This document shows, in pieces, positions 25,190 through 33,281 of a stretch of 64,000 nt of DNA (position 1 is the stretch's first letter; the number at the start of each line of letters is the position of its first letter). Origin of the DNA: DATMTS01 sp035564555 (GTDB lineage: Bacteria > Actinomycetota > Actinomycetes > Actinomycetales > Microbacteriaceae); NCBI GenBank assembly GCA_035564555.1, contig DATMTS010000093.1, positions 24,347-88,346 of the forward strand, in the 5' to 3' direction. Position numbers and translations under genes: made by a program. The notes under the pieces were generated by a model that made no database searches, was not told the DNA's origin, and worked only from the letters and a program-made list of their open reading frames with translations.

Positions 25190-25263
25190 CGTCCCCGACC
25201 GGTCGCCGCGGGATCGCTGATGCGTCTCGAGCGGGGCGAATGGGCAGAAGGAGGGTCGTCCAT
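25186..25263 (-). other. Possible 25-codon leader ORF upstream of the CNNM pair
   Basis: An ATG at 25263, ten bases after TATACT (25274-25279), opens a 25-codon frame beginning MDDPPSAHSPRSRR and ending in a TGA that overlaps the GTG start of the CNNM gene. Leader peptides with Pro codons control some magnesium transporter genes, so a regulatory role is conceivable. It could also be chance. Confidence 0.35.
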
Positions 25264-25314
25264 TGTCTTCTCGAGTATACCGGGCGGTCATCCGCGTCCG
25301 GCATGAAGGCTTGT

Positions 25315-25370
25315 GCGGTTCCGCGGTTCCGCGGTTCCGCGGTTCCCGGGCCGGGGGCGGGGGCGGGGGC
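25315..25370. repeat. GCGGTTCC x4 tandem repeat followed by a G-quadruplex-prone run
   Basis: Four perfect copies of the 8-mer GCGGTTCC fill 25315-25346. They are followed by GGG and three G5 runs separated by one or two bases (25348-25369), a strong G-quadruplex pattern on the plus strand. The stretch lies between guaB1 and the CNNM genes, both on the minus strand, and could act as a transcription pause or terminator for guaB1. Confidence 0.75.
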
Positions 25371-25434
25371 GTGGCGAGTACTACCGCCCGGTCGTGATGG
25401 GGCTGCTACGGGAGGAGCGGACCGATCGGGCGCC

Positions 25435-26874
25435 CTACCAGCTGACCGGCAGGGCTTTTCCTTCTTCGTAACCGGCGGCCGACTGGATGCCGACCAGTGC
25501 GCGACCGTGGAACTCGGTCACCGATCTCGCTCCGGCGTACGTGAACGAACTTCGCACCCCGGTGGTGATCATGTCGAGCAGGTCCTCGACGCTCGGCCGC
25601 AGCGGATCGAGATAGATCTTCGAACTCGAGATCCCCTCGGCGAACAGTTCTTTACGCGCCCGGTCGTACGGGTCGAGGCGGTCGAAGCGCTCGCGCACCG
25701 CCTTGGTCGACGCCATCCCCCAGCTCTCCTTGTACAGCCGACCGGCGGCATCGGCCTTCAACGTGCCGGGGGCCTCGATCGTGCCGGCGAACCACGACCC
25801 GATCATCACGGATGCCGCACCCGCGGCGAGCGCGAGCGCCACGTCGCGCGGGTAACGCACTCCGCCGTCCGCCCAGACGTGGGCGCCGAGCTCCCGCGCG
25901 GTCTCACTGGTCTCCAGCACCGCGGAGAACTGCGGACGGCCGACCGCGGTCATCATGCGGGTCGTGCACATCGCCCCTGGGCCCACGCCCACCTTGAGGA
26001 TGTCGGCGCCTACGGCGACCAGATCCCGCACCGCTTGTTCCGTGACGACATTGCCCGCGACGATAGGCAGCCCGAGCCCGGCGCGCTTGACCGCACGGAT
26101 CGCGCGGCGCATGCCGTCTTGATCGCCGTGCGCGGTGTCGATCACGAGAACGTCGACCCCGGCCGCGGCCAGAGCACGCGCCCTGCTCGCGACGTCTCCG
26201 TTGATGCCGATGGCCGCGGCGACCCGCAGCCGCCCGTCATCGTCGAGCGCCGGGGCGTAGATCGTCGACCGCAGTGCGCTCGTGCGGCTGAGCGTTCCGA
26301 TCACGATGCCGTGTCGCAGCACGGGGGCGAACTCGAGGCCGGCGGCCGTCATCAGGTCGAAGGCCGCGCGTCCGTCGGGCACGTCGTCGGCGTCGAGCGA
26401 AGTGAGGCTGCCGTGCAGCAGGTCGCCGAGCCGGGCGTCGGGCAACGCCGTCGCGAGCCGGTCGGCGGCGATGCAACCGGCGTAACGGTCGTTCTCGTCG
26501 TGCAGCACCACGCCGTGGCCTGGCATCGCGGGAACGAGTTCGAGCGCGTCGGCGACCGTCGCGTCCGGGCCGAGTATCACCGGCGTGTCGTAGGCGACCG
26601 GCTGATCCTTGACCCATCGGATTGCCTCGTCGAGGTCTTGCAGGTGCATGTCCTGCGGCAGCACGCCGAGGCCACCGCGACGGGCCAGCGTCGCGGCGAG
26701 CCGCTTGCCGGTGACGGAGTTCATGTTCGCGGAGACGATCGGGGTCGTCGCTCCGGTCCCGTCGCCTGGGCTGAGGGACACGTCGAGCCGGCTGGTCACT
26801 GCCGAACGACTGGGGACCAGGAACACGTCGGAGTAGGTCAGGTCGTGGGTCGGAGCGGTGCCGTAGAACTGCAT
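25435..26874 (-). CDS. guaB1: GuaB1 family IMP dehydrogenase-related protein (GMP reductase)
   Basis: This 479-residue protein has the IMPDH/GMPR barrel split by a CBS pair (about residues 95-205). The catalytic Cys303 lies in KVGVGPGAMCTTRMMT. DTAHGDQDG near 246-254, GNVVTEQAVRDLVAVGAD near 274-291 and ADGGVRYPRD are conserved. Sequence features group it with actinobacterial GuaB1 (mycobacterial Rv1843c), shown in mycobacteria to be a CBS-containing GMP reductase, not an IMP dehydrogenase. It would convert GMP to IMP with NADPH, a purine-salvage step. TACCGT six bases before the ATG suggests a leaderless mRNA. Confidence 0.9.
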   Translation of the reverse strand: MQFYGTAPTHDLTYSDVFLVPSRSAVTSRLDVSLSPGDGTGATTPIVSANMNSVTGKRLAATLARRGGLGVLPQDMHLQDLDEAIRWVKDQPVAYDTPVILGPDATVADALELVPAMPGHGVVLHDENDRYAGCIAADRLATALPDARLGDLLHGSLTSLDADDVPDGRAAFDLMTAAGLEFAPVLRHGIVIGTLSRTSALRSTIYAPALDDDGRLRVAAAIGINGDVASRARALAAAGVDVLVIDTAHGDQDGMRRAIRAVKRAGLGLPIVAGNVVTEQAVRDLVAVGADILKVGVGPGAMCTTRMMTAVGRPQFSAVLETSETARELGAHVWADGGVRYPRDVALALAAGAASVMIGSWFAGTIEAPGTLKADAAGRLYKESWGMASTKAVRERFDRLDPYDRARKELFAEGISSSKIYLDPLRPSVEDLLDMITTGVRSSFTYAGARSVTEFHGRALVGIQSAAGYEEGKALPVSW

Positions 26875-26880
26875 GCCCCC

Positions 26881-26886
26881 ACGGTA
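26881..26886 (-). promoter_or_regulatory. -10 hexamer TACCGT, leaderless start of guaB1
   Basis: TACCGT ends six bases before the ATG at 26874. No Shine-Dalgarno sequence is present. The gap is shared with the divergent kgd gene. Confidence 0.55.
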
Positions 26887-26921
26887 TCTCCGACCGCCGT
26901 CTGACAGCGAGCACAGGGGGG

Positions 26922-26940
26922 AAAGGTTAGGCTTGACAAC
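26922..26940 (+). promoter_or_regulatory. Possible half iron box overlapping a TTGACA -35 of kgd
   Basis: AAAGGTTAGGCTTGACAAC keeps the core AGGTTAGGCT of the IdeR/DtxR consensus (about 12 of 19 by eye) and contains TTGACA at 26933-26938. No convincing -10 follows at 16-18 bases, so both calls are weak. Confidence 0.3.
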
Positions 26941-27009
26941 TGGACGGACCCGCCGAGCGTATGCCGAGCGGAATAAGACGACATCGATGGAGAGAGTAGG
27001 CGATCGACT

Positions 27010-30000
27010 GTGTCGAGCCAGTTGACGGGGGCCGGCACCGAGGACGGCACCTCGGGCGAATTCGGAGCCAATGAGTGGCTCGTCGACGAACTGTACGAAC
27101 AGTTCGTGGCGGACAAGAATTCAGTCGACAAGTCCTGGTGGCCGATCCTCGAGAACTACCACCCGCAGGTCAAGACTCCGGTGACGATCGCCGAGCAGGC
27201 GCCCGCGGCGCCCGCCGGGCAGGCTTCCGAAGCGCCGGCCGAGCAGGCATCCGAAGCGCCGGCGCAATCTTCCGCACCCGCCGCGCAGAAGACGGAGCAG
27301 ACGGCTGAGCAGCCCGCCCAGGCCTCGGCACCCCAGCCGGTTCTGGGCGCGCAGCCCGTGGCGCGCACCACGTCAGCGGCGCCGCTGCCGCAGCCCGTGC
27401 CCGCCGATGCCCCGATCACCGCGCCGCAGCCCGTTGTGCAGCAAGAGACCCCCGAGGCGGAGCAGGCGAAAGACGTCGTCAGCCCGTTGCGCGGGATGGC
27501 GAAGTCGCTGGCCACCAACATGGACGCCAGCCTCACTGTGCCGACGGCGACGAGCGTGCGCACGATTCCGGCGAAGCTGATGATCGACAACCGCATCGTG
27601 ATCAACAATCATCTGCAGCGTGCGCGCGGCGGCAAGATCAGCTTCACGCACCTGATCGGCTGGGCGCTGATCCAGGCGCTCAAGGAATTCCCCAGCCAGA
27701 ACGTCTTCTACGACGTCGTCGACGGCAAGCCGTCGGTCGTCTCGCCCGCGCACGTCGGCTTGGGCATCGCGATCGACATGCCGAAGCCGGATGGCAGCCG
27801 GGCCCTGCTCGTGCCGGCGATCAAACGCGCCGACACCATGACCTTCGGCGACTACCTCGCGGCATACGAAGACCTGGTCAAGCGGGCGCGCGGCAACAAG
27901 CTCACCGCTGACGACTTCGCCGGTTCCACGGTGTCGCTCACCAACCCCGGCGGCATCGGCACGGTTCACTCCGTGCCGCGCCTGATGAAGGGGCAGGGCT
28001 GCATCATCGGCGCCGGCGCCCTCGAGTATCCGGCGGAGTTCCAGGGCTCGAGCGTGAAGACGCTCACGGGCCTCGGGATCGGCAAGACCATCACGCTGAC
28101 CAGCACCTACGACCACCGCGTGATCCAGGGCGCGGGAAGCGGCGAGTTCCTCAAGATCGTGCATGAGATGCTGATCGGCGGCCGGCACTTCTACGAGGAC
28201 ATCTTCGCCGCGCTGCGCATCCCGTACGACCCGATCCACTGGGCTCCGGACATCAGCGTCGACCTCGCCAGCGCCGTCGACAAGACCGCGCGGGTGCAGG
28301 AGCTGATCAATTCGTTCCGCGTGCGCGGGCACCTGATGGCCGACATCGACCCGCTCGAATACGTGCAGCGCTCGCACCCCGATCTGGACATCGCCACGCA
28401 CGGCCTGACGTTCTGGGATCTCGATCGCGAATTCGTCACCGGCCAGTTCGGCGGAGACAAGCGTCAGATGCTGCTGCGCGACATCCTCGGGGTGCTGCGG
28501 GATTCTTACTGCCGCACCATCGGCATCGAGTACATGCACATCCAAGACCCGGTGCAGCGCAAGTGGATTCAGAACAAGGTGGAGCGGCCGTACGCCAAGC
28601 CGACCCACGACGAGCAGTTGCGCATCATGGCCAAGCTCAACGAGGCCGAAGCCTTCGAGACCTTCCTGCAGACCAAGTACGTCGGTCAGAAGAGGTTCAG
28701 CCTCGAAGGCGGCGAATCGCTGATCGCCCTGCTCGACACCATCCTGCAAGGGGCGGCGGAGGCCGGAATGGACGAGGTCGCGATCGGCATGGCGCACCGC
28801 GGCCGGCTCAACGTGCTGACGAACATCGCGGGCAAGACGTACGGCCAGATCTTCCGCGAGTTCGAGGGGACACAAGACACCCGCAGCGCCGGCGGCTCCG
28901 GGGACGTCAAGTACCACCTGGGCACCGAGGGCACGTTCAAGGGCGCCGACGGCGAGGAGATCCCGGTCTACCTCGCGGCGAACCCCTCTCACCTGGAGGC
29001 CGTCAACGGTGTGCTCGAGGGCATCGTGCGGGCCAAGCAGGACCGCAGGCCGGTCGGCACCTTCCTGACGTTGCCGCTCGTCGTGCACGGCGATGCGGCC
29101 ATGGCCGGGCAGGGAATCGTCGCAGAGACGCTGCAGATGTCGCAGTTGCGCGCGTACCGCACCGGGGGCACCATCCACGTCAACATCAACAACCAGGTCG
29201 GGTTCACCACGCTGCCGCGCGACGCGCGCAGCTCGGTGTACTCGACCGATGTGGCCAAGACGATCCAGGCCCCGATCTTCCACGTCAACGGCGACGACCC
29301 GGAAGCCGTCGTGCGAGTGGCCGAACTGGCTTTCGCGTATCGCCAGGAGTTCAAGCGCGACGTCGTGATCGACCTGGTCTGCTACCGTCGACGCGGTCAC
29401 AACGAGGGCGACGACCCCTCGATGACGCAGCCGCTGATGTACAACCTGATCGAAGCGAAGCGTTCTGTGCGCCGCCTGTACACCGAGGCGCTCGTCGGCC
29501 GCGGCGACATCACGCAGGAGGAGTACGAGCAGGCGCATCGCGACTTCCAGGACCGCCTGGAGCGTGCGTTCGCCGAGACGCACGCGGCGCAGACCGGTGC
29601 CATCCCGGTGGTCACCGGTGACTCCGGCGCCGTCGCGGATCTCGAGCGCCCGCAGGCGCAGCAGCAGGACGCCTCGGGAGAGCTGGAGACGACGGGCGTC
29701 TCGGAGGCGGTCGTGCACACCGTGGGCGACGCGTTCGGCAACAAGCCGGCCGGCTTCACGGTGCACCCGAAGCTGCAGCAGTTGCTGAACAAGCGGGTCG
29801 ACATGAGCCGCAACGGCAACATCGACTGGGCGTTCGGCGAGTTGCTCGCACTCGGTTCGCTGCTGCTGGAGGGCACGCCGGTGCGCATGGCCGGACAGGA
29901 CACCAGGCGCGGCACGTTCGTGCAGCGGCACGCGGTGCTGCACGACCGCGTGAACGGCCAGGAATGGCTGCCGCTGGCGAACCTGAGCGACAGCCAGGCG

Positions 30001-30840
30001 CGGTTCTGGATGTACGACACCCTGCTCTCCGAGTACGCGGCGATGGGCTTCGAGTACGGCTACTCGGTGGAACGGGCGGACGCCCTGGTGCTGTGGGAGG
30101 CGCAGTTCGGCGACTTCGCCAACGGCGCGCAGATCGTCATCGACGAGTTCTTGTCGTCGGCCGAGCAGAAGTGGGGTCAGCGATCGTCGCTCGTGCTCGT
30201 GCTGCCGCACGGCTACGAGGGCGCCGGTCCCGATCACTCCTCGGCTCGCATCGAGCGTTACCTGCAGTTGTGCGCGGAGAACAACATGACCGTGGCCCGG
30301 CCCTCGACGCCGGCGTCGTATTTCCACCTGTTGCGGCGTCAGGCTTACGCCCGCCCGCGCAAGCCGCTGGTGGTGTTCACGCCGAAGGCCATGCTGCGCC
30401 TGCGCGCCGCGACCTCGCCCGTGCAGGACTTCACTTCCGGGCGTTTCGAGCCGGTGATCGACGATGTGCGCGGTCTGGACAAGTCCGCCGTCAAGCGGGT
30501 GCTCTTCATGGCGGGCAAGGTCTACTACGACCTCGCGGCCGAGTTGGAGAAGAAGCCCGACCCGCAGATCGCGCTGGTGCGCGTCGAACAGTACTACCCG
30601 CTGCCGAAGGCCGAACTCAAGGCCGTGGTGGATTCCTACCCGAACGCCCAGCTGTTCTGGGTTCAGGATGAACCGGAGAATCAGGGCGCCTGGCCGTACA
30701 TCATCCTGGAGACCTCGAAGATGGGCCCACGTCCGCTCGGCGTGTTCTCCCGCGCGGCATCAGCATCGCCTGCTGCCGGCTCCGCGAAGCGGCATGCAGC
30801 CGAGCAGGCGGAACTGGTCAAGTCGGCCTTGACGCTGTAG
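27010..30840 (+). CDS. kgd: Multifunctional 2-oxoglutarate dehydrogenase/decarboxylase E1-E2 fusion
   Basis: This 1276-residue protein fuses an E2-like succinyltransferase domain to E1o, as in mycobacterial KGD and corynebacterial OdhA. Residues 20-50 form the short helix (DELYEQFVADKNSVDKSWW). An Ala/Pro/Glu linker spans about 55-155 without a lipoyl domain. The acyltransferase core runs to about 385, with catalytic His369 in TYDHRVIQGAGSG. The E1 part has GMAHRGRLNVL (His596), ANPSHLEAVNGV, GDAAMAGQG near 694 and NNQVGFTT near 728 for thiamine diphosphate and metal. It decarboxylates 2-oxoglutarate in the TCA cycle, with E2p and Lpd supplied elsewhere. The start is GTG with GGAGAG upstream. 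It stands alone. Confidence 0.95.
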   Translation: MSSQLTGAGTEDGTSGEFGANEWLVDELYEQFVADKNSVDKSWWPILENYHPQVKTPVTIAEQAPAAPAGQASEAPAEQASEAPAQSSAPAAQKTEQTAEQPAQASAPQPVLGAQPVARTTSAAPLPQPVPADAPITAPQPVVQQETPEAEQAKDVVSPLRGMAKSLATNMDASLTVPTATSVRTIPAKLMIDNRIVINNHLQRARGGKISFTHLIGWALIQALKEFPSQNVFYDVVDGKPSVVSPAHVGLGIAIDMPKPDGSRALLVPAIKRADTMTFGDYLAAYEDLVKRARGNKLTADDFAGSTVSLTNPGGIGTVHSVPRLMKGQGCIIGAGALEYPAEFQGSSVKTLTGLGIGKTITLTSTYDHRVIQGAGSGEFLKIVHEMLIGGRHFYEDIFAALRIPYDPIHWAPDISVDLASAVDKTARVQELINSFRVRGHLMADIDPLEYVQRSHPDLDIATHGLTFWDLDREFVTGQFGGDKRQMLLRDILGVLRDSYCRTIGIEYMHIQDPVQRKWIQNKVERPYAKPTHDEQLRIMAKLNEAEAFETFLQTKYVGQKRFSLEGGESLIALLDTILQGAAEAGMDEVAIGMAHRGRLNVLTNIAGKTYGQIFREFEGTQDTRSAGGSGDVKYHLGTEGTFKGADGEEIPVYLAANPSHLEAVNGVLEGIVRAKQDRRPVGTFLTLPLVVHGDAAMAGQGIVAETLQMSQLRAYRTGGTIHVNINNQVGFTTLPRDARSSVYSTDVAKTIQAPIFHVNGDDPEAVVRVAELAFAYRQEFKRDVVIDLVCYRRRGHNEGDDPSMTQPLMYNLIEAKRSVRRLYTEALVGRGDITQEEYEQAHRDFQDRLERAFAETHAAQTGAIPVVTGDSGAVADLERPQAQQQDASGELETTGVSEAVVHTVGDAFGNKPAGFTVHPKLQQLLNKRVDMSRNGNIDWAFGELLALGSLLLEGTPVRMAGQDTRRGTFVQRHAVLHDRVNGQEWLPLANLSDSQARFWMYDTLLSEYAAMGFEYGYSVERADALVLWEAQFGDFANGAQIVIDEFLSSAEQKWGQRSSLVLVLPHGYEGAGPDHSSARIERYLQLCAENNMTVARPSTPASYFHLLRRQAYARPRKPLVVFTPKAMLRLRAATSPVQDFTSGRFEPVIDDVRGLDKSAVKRVLFMAGKVYYDLAAELEKKPDPQIALVRVEQYYPLPKAELKAVVDSYPNAQLFWVQDEPENQGAWPYIILETSKMGPRPLGVFSRAASASPAAGSAKRHAAEQAELVKSALTL

Positions 30841-30858
30841 TGCGACTCTGACGCTGTC

Positions 30859-30889
30859 ATCCGGCGCTCGACGAGCGCGAGCGCCGGAT
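30859..30889. terminator. Bidirectional hairpin between kgd and rsrA
   Basis: ATCCGGCGCTC (30859-30869) pairs perfectly with GAGCGCCGGAT (30879-30889) across a nine-base loop. It lies between the convergent stop codons of kgd and rsrA. There is no T-run, which is common for actinobacterial terminators. Confidence 0.65.
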
Positions 30890-30894
30890 CGTGG

Positions 30895-31140
30895 CTAGGA
30901 GTGGGCGGCCTGGATGCTGCGGATCTTCTGCAGCACCTGGGCGCGCAGATCCTCGGGAGCGGTCTCCGAGCAGGCGCGCTGCACGACCTCGGTGAGCACG
31001 ATGCCGACGTGGTGCTCGCCCGCGCAATCGGCGCAACTCTCCAGATGCTCTCGGATGTCGGTGGCATCCTCCTTGCGCAACTCGTTGTGCAAGTACTCTT
31101 CGAGATCCTGTTTGGCCTTCTGGCAGCCGCAGTCCGTCAC
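30895..31140 (-). CDS. rsrA: Mycothiol-system anti-sigma factor, zinc-binding
   Basis: This 81-residue zinc anti-sigma factor holds SigR inactive until oxidation. HLESCADC gives the HxxxCxxC ZAS motif (His32, Cys36, Cys39), with further Cys at 4 and 6. In RsrA of Streptomyces coelicolor, oxidation forms an intramolecular disulfide, zinc is lost and SigR is released. The GTG start overlaps the sigR stop by four bases, coupling the two. The length fits rsrA/rshA (about 80-105 residues). Confidence 0.93.
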   Translation of the reverse strand: MTDCGCQKAKQDLEEYLHNELRKEDATDIREHLESCADCAGEHHVGIVLTEVVQRACSETAPEDLRAQVLQKIRSIQAAHS

Positions 31141-31814
31141 TTCGTGCTCCTGGTGTTCTGCACGGCGGTCAGCCCCCGCTCGTGCGCGTAGTCCGTCAGC
31201 AGTTCCCGCAACATCCGCCTGCCACGATGCAGACGGCTCATCACGGTGCCGATCGGGGTTTTCATGATGTCGGCGATCTCCTGATAGGAGAATCCCTCGA
31301 CGTCTGCGAAGTACACGGCCATCCTGAAGTCCTCCGGAATGGCCTGCAACGCGTCTTTCACCGCGCTGTCCGGCAGGTGATCGATCGCCTCCGCCTCCGC
31401 CGACCTGCTGGTCGATGAGGTGGTGGATTGTGCGCCGCCCAACTGCCAGTCTTCGAGGTCGTCGATAGCGCTCTGGTACGGCTCACGCTGCTTCTTGCGG
31501 TACGTGTTGATGAACGTGTTGGTCAGGATGCGATACAGCCACGCCTTGAGGTTGGTGCCCTGCTGGAACTGGGCGAATGCGGCGTACGCCTTCACGAAGG
31601 TCTCCTGCACCAGATCCTGGGCGTCCGCGGGATTGCGCGTCATGCGCAGCGCAGCCGCGTACAGCTGGTCCATGAAGGGAAGCGCCTGCTCCTCGAAGAG
31701 CGGGCCGAGGTCGTCGGTCACGGTCGTCATCACCGGCCAGTCTAGTTCCGCAATCAGAGCGCGGTCCGATGCGCGGCCCAATGGGGTCGGAGCCTCCAGC
31801 AGCGCGGTTGCCAA
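31137..31814 (-). CDS. sigR: ECF sigma factor of the thiol-oxidative stress response
   Basis: This group IV sigma factor (225 residues from the TTG at 31814) has region 2 around ALPFMDQLYAAALRMTRN, DAQDLVQETFVKAYAAF and NLKAWLYRILTNTFINTYRK. Region 4 is QAIPEDFRMAVYFADVEGFS to GTVMSRLHRGRRMLRE. These are SigR/SigH hallmarks. It should drive thioredoxin, mycothiol and proteostasis genes under disulfide stress. Start choice: AGGAAGGAG lies six bases before the TTG at 31814, giving a length close to S. coelicolor SigR (227). ATG at 31832 lacks an upstream ribosome site. ATG at 31730 would give 197 residues. Its promoter matches its own consensus. Confidence 0.92.
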   Translation of the reverse strand: MATALLEAPTPLGRASDRALIAELDWPVMTTVTDDLGPLFEEQALPFMDQLYAAALRMTRNPADAQDLVQETFVKAYAAFAQFQQGTNLKAWLYRILTNTFINTYRKKQREPYQSAIDDLEDWQLGGAQSTTSSTSRSAEAEAIDHLPDSAVKDALQAIPEDFRMAVYFADVEGFSYQEIADIMKTPIGTVMSRLHRGRRMLRELLTDYAHERGLTAVQNTRSTK

Positions 31815-31906
31815 CGACGACTCCTTCCTCATTTCGTCACGATCGCCGAAAGCCGATGCATCGTCTTCACGATGTTCGATCCTCTGCTTTCGTTCGCGAT
31901 CGCCGA

Positions 31907-31912
31907 TACCCT
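31907..31912 (+). promoter_or_regulatory. -10 hexamer TACCCT, leaderless start of aroA
   Basis: TACCCT ends seven bases before the ATG of aroA at 31920. It sits directly at the expected start point of the opposing sigR promoter, so the two transcription units overlap head to head. Confidence 0.5.
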
Positions 31913-31914
31913 GT

Positions 31915-31940
31915 AACCGATGCTCATCTCCAAATATTCC
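31915..31940 (-). promoter_or_regulatory. SigR-type autoregulatory promoter GGAAT-N18-GTT
   Basis: On the minus strand GGAAT (31936-31940), exactly 18 bases and GTT (31915-31917) match the SigR/SigH consensus GGAAT-N18/19-GTT. Transcription would begin near 31908 and give sigR a leader of about 95 bases. It lies within the first seven codons of the divergent aroA gene. Confidence 0.75.
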
Positions 31941-33281
31941 GCTCCAGACTTCGATCCGTACGGCGACCGAGTGCGAGTCGAACCGGGTGCTGCCTGGCCG
32001 GCACCACTCGCGCACGGACCGCTGGCTGCCACGGTGTCGCTGCCGGGCTCGAAATCGCTGACGAACCGCGAACTGGTGTTGTCGGCGCTAGCCGACTCGC
32101 CGAGCCGGTTGCGCGCGCCGCTGCACTCCCGGGACAGCTCGAACATGGTGCAGGCGTTGCGGCAGCTGGGCGCGCGCATCGACGAGGTCGACGGCGACGG
32201 CGTCTTCGGTCCCGACTGGCTGATCACGCCGAGCGAGCCGATCGGCAGCACGACGATCGAGTGCGGTCTGGCCGGCACCGTGATGCGCTTCGTGCCGCCG
32301 GTCGCCGCCCTGGCGCTCGGGCCGACCACCTTCGACGCCGATGCCTCCGCCCGTGGCCGCCCGATGGGCACGATGATCACGGCACTGCGCGCCCTGGGCG
32401 TCGATCTCAACGACGACGGACGCGGCGGCCTGCCCTTCACCATCCACGGAACCGGCCGGGTGCGTGGCGGGGACCTGACGATCGACGCCTCGAGCTCAAG
32501 CCAATTCGTCTCGGGTCTCCTGCTCTCGGGAGCCCGTTTCGAGGATGGCCTGCGGCTCCGCCACGACGGCGAGCGCCTGCCCTCGCTGCCGCACATCGAG
32601 ATGACCATCGCCGCACTCGCGGCCCGTGGGGTGCCGGTCGAGACGCCCGCCATCGGCGAGTGGCATCTCACCCCCGGCCCGATCGACGCCCGAGACGTGT
32701 CCATCGAACCGGACCTTTCGAACGCCGCACCTTTCCTCGCGGCCGCGCTCATCGCCGGCGGTAGCGTCACGGTTACCGGATGGCCCGAATCCACGACCCA
32801 GGTGGGCGCCGATCTGATCGAGGTGCTACCCCGGTTCGGAGCGATCGTGCGGCGCGACGGCGACCGGCTCTGCGTCAGCGCGCCGGACGGCATCCGGGCG
32901 GCAGACGTCGACCTGACCACGGGGGGCGAGCTGGCGCCGACCATCGTCGCACTCGCCGCCTTCGCGGATGGACCGAGCGAGATCATCGGGATCGGTCACA
33001 TCCGTCACCACGAGACCGACCGACTGGCTGCACTGGCCGCGGAGTTCAACGGGCTCGGAGGCCAGGTCGAAGAACTCCCCGACGGGCTGCGCATCACGCC
33101 GCGCCCGCTCACCGGGGGGCTCTGGCGCAGCTATCACGATCACCGGATGGCCACCACCGGCGCCCTGGTCGGCCTCGTGGTGCCCGGCGTGGAGATCGAG
33201 AACGTCGAGACGACGGCGAAGACGCTCCCACAGTTCACCGAGCTCTGGCATGCGATGCTGACCGGAGCCGACGCAGCGTGA
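31920..33281 (+). CDS. aroA: 3-phosphoshikimate 1-carboxyvinyltransferase (EPSP synthase)
   Basis: This 453-residue enzyme transfers enolpyruvyl from PEP to shikimate 3-phosphate, the sixth step of the shikimate pathway. LPGSKSLTNRELVLSALA near residues 41-58 is the substrate-binding start. GLAGTVMRFVPPVAAL near 115-130 resembles the conserved LxNAGTxxR loop with the Asn replaced by Leu. ASSSSQFVSGLLL near 190-202, HETDRLAALAAEFN near 362-375 and WRSYHDHRMATTGALVGL near 398-415 are conserved. The first 38 residues precede the domain and are typical of Microbacteriaceae-like homologues. It overlaps rsgA by four bases. The loop does not resemble a known glyphosate-tolerant class well enough to say. 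Confidence 0.94.
   Translation: MLISKYSAPDFDPYGDRVRVEPGAAWPAPLAHGPLAATVSLPGSKSLTNRELVLSALADSPSRLRAPLHSRDSSNMVQALRQLGARIDEVDGDGVFGPDWLITPSEPIGSTTIECGLAGTVMRFVPPVAALALGPTTFDADASARGRPMGTMITALRALGVDLNDDGRGGLPFTIHGTGRVRGGDLTIDASSSSQFVSGLLLSGARFEDGLRLRHDGERLPSLPHIEMTIAALAARGVPVETPAIGEWHLTPGPIDARDVSIEPDLSNAAPFLAAALIAGGSVTVTGWPESTTQVGADLIEVLPRFGAIVRRDGDRLCVSAPDGIRAADVDLTTGGELAPTIVALAAFADGPSEIIGIGHIRHHETDRLAALAAEFNGLGGQVEELPDGLRITPRPLTGGLWRSYHDHRMATTGALVGLVVPGVEIENVETTAKTLPQFTELWHAMLTGADAA

Noticed and set aside
27373..30327. A 984-codon open frame on the minus strand opposite kgd
   Set aside because: It is antisense to a certain gene, His/Arg/Val-rich without domain motifs, and results from high G+C in third positions.
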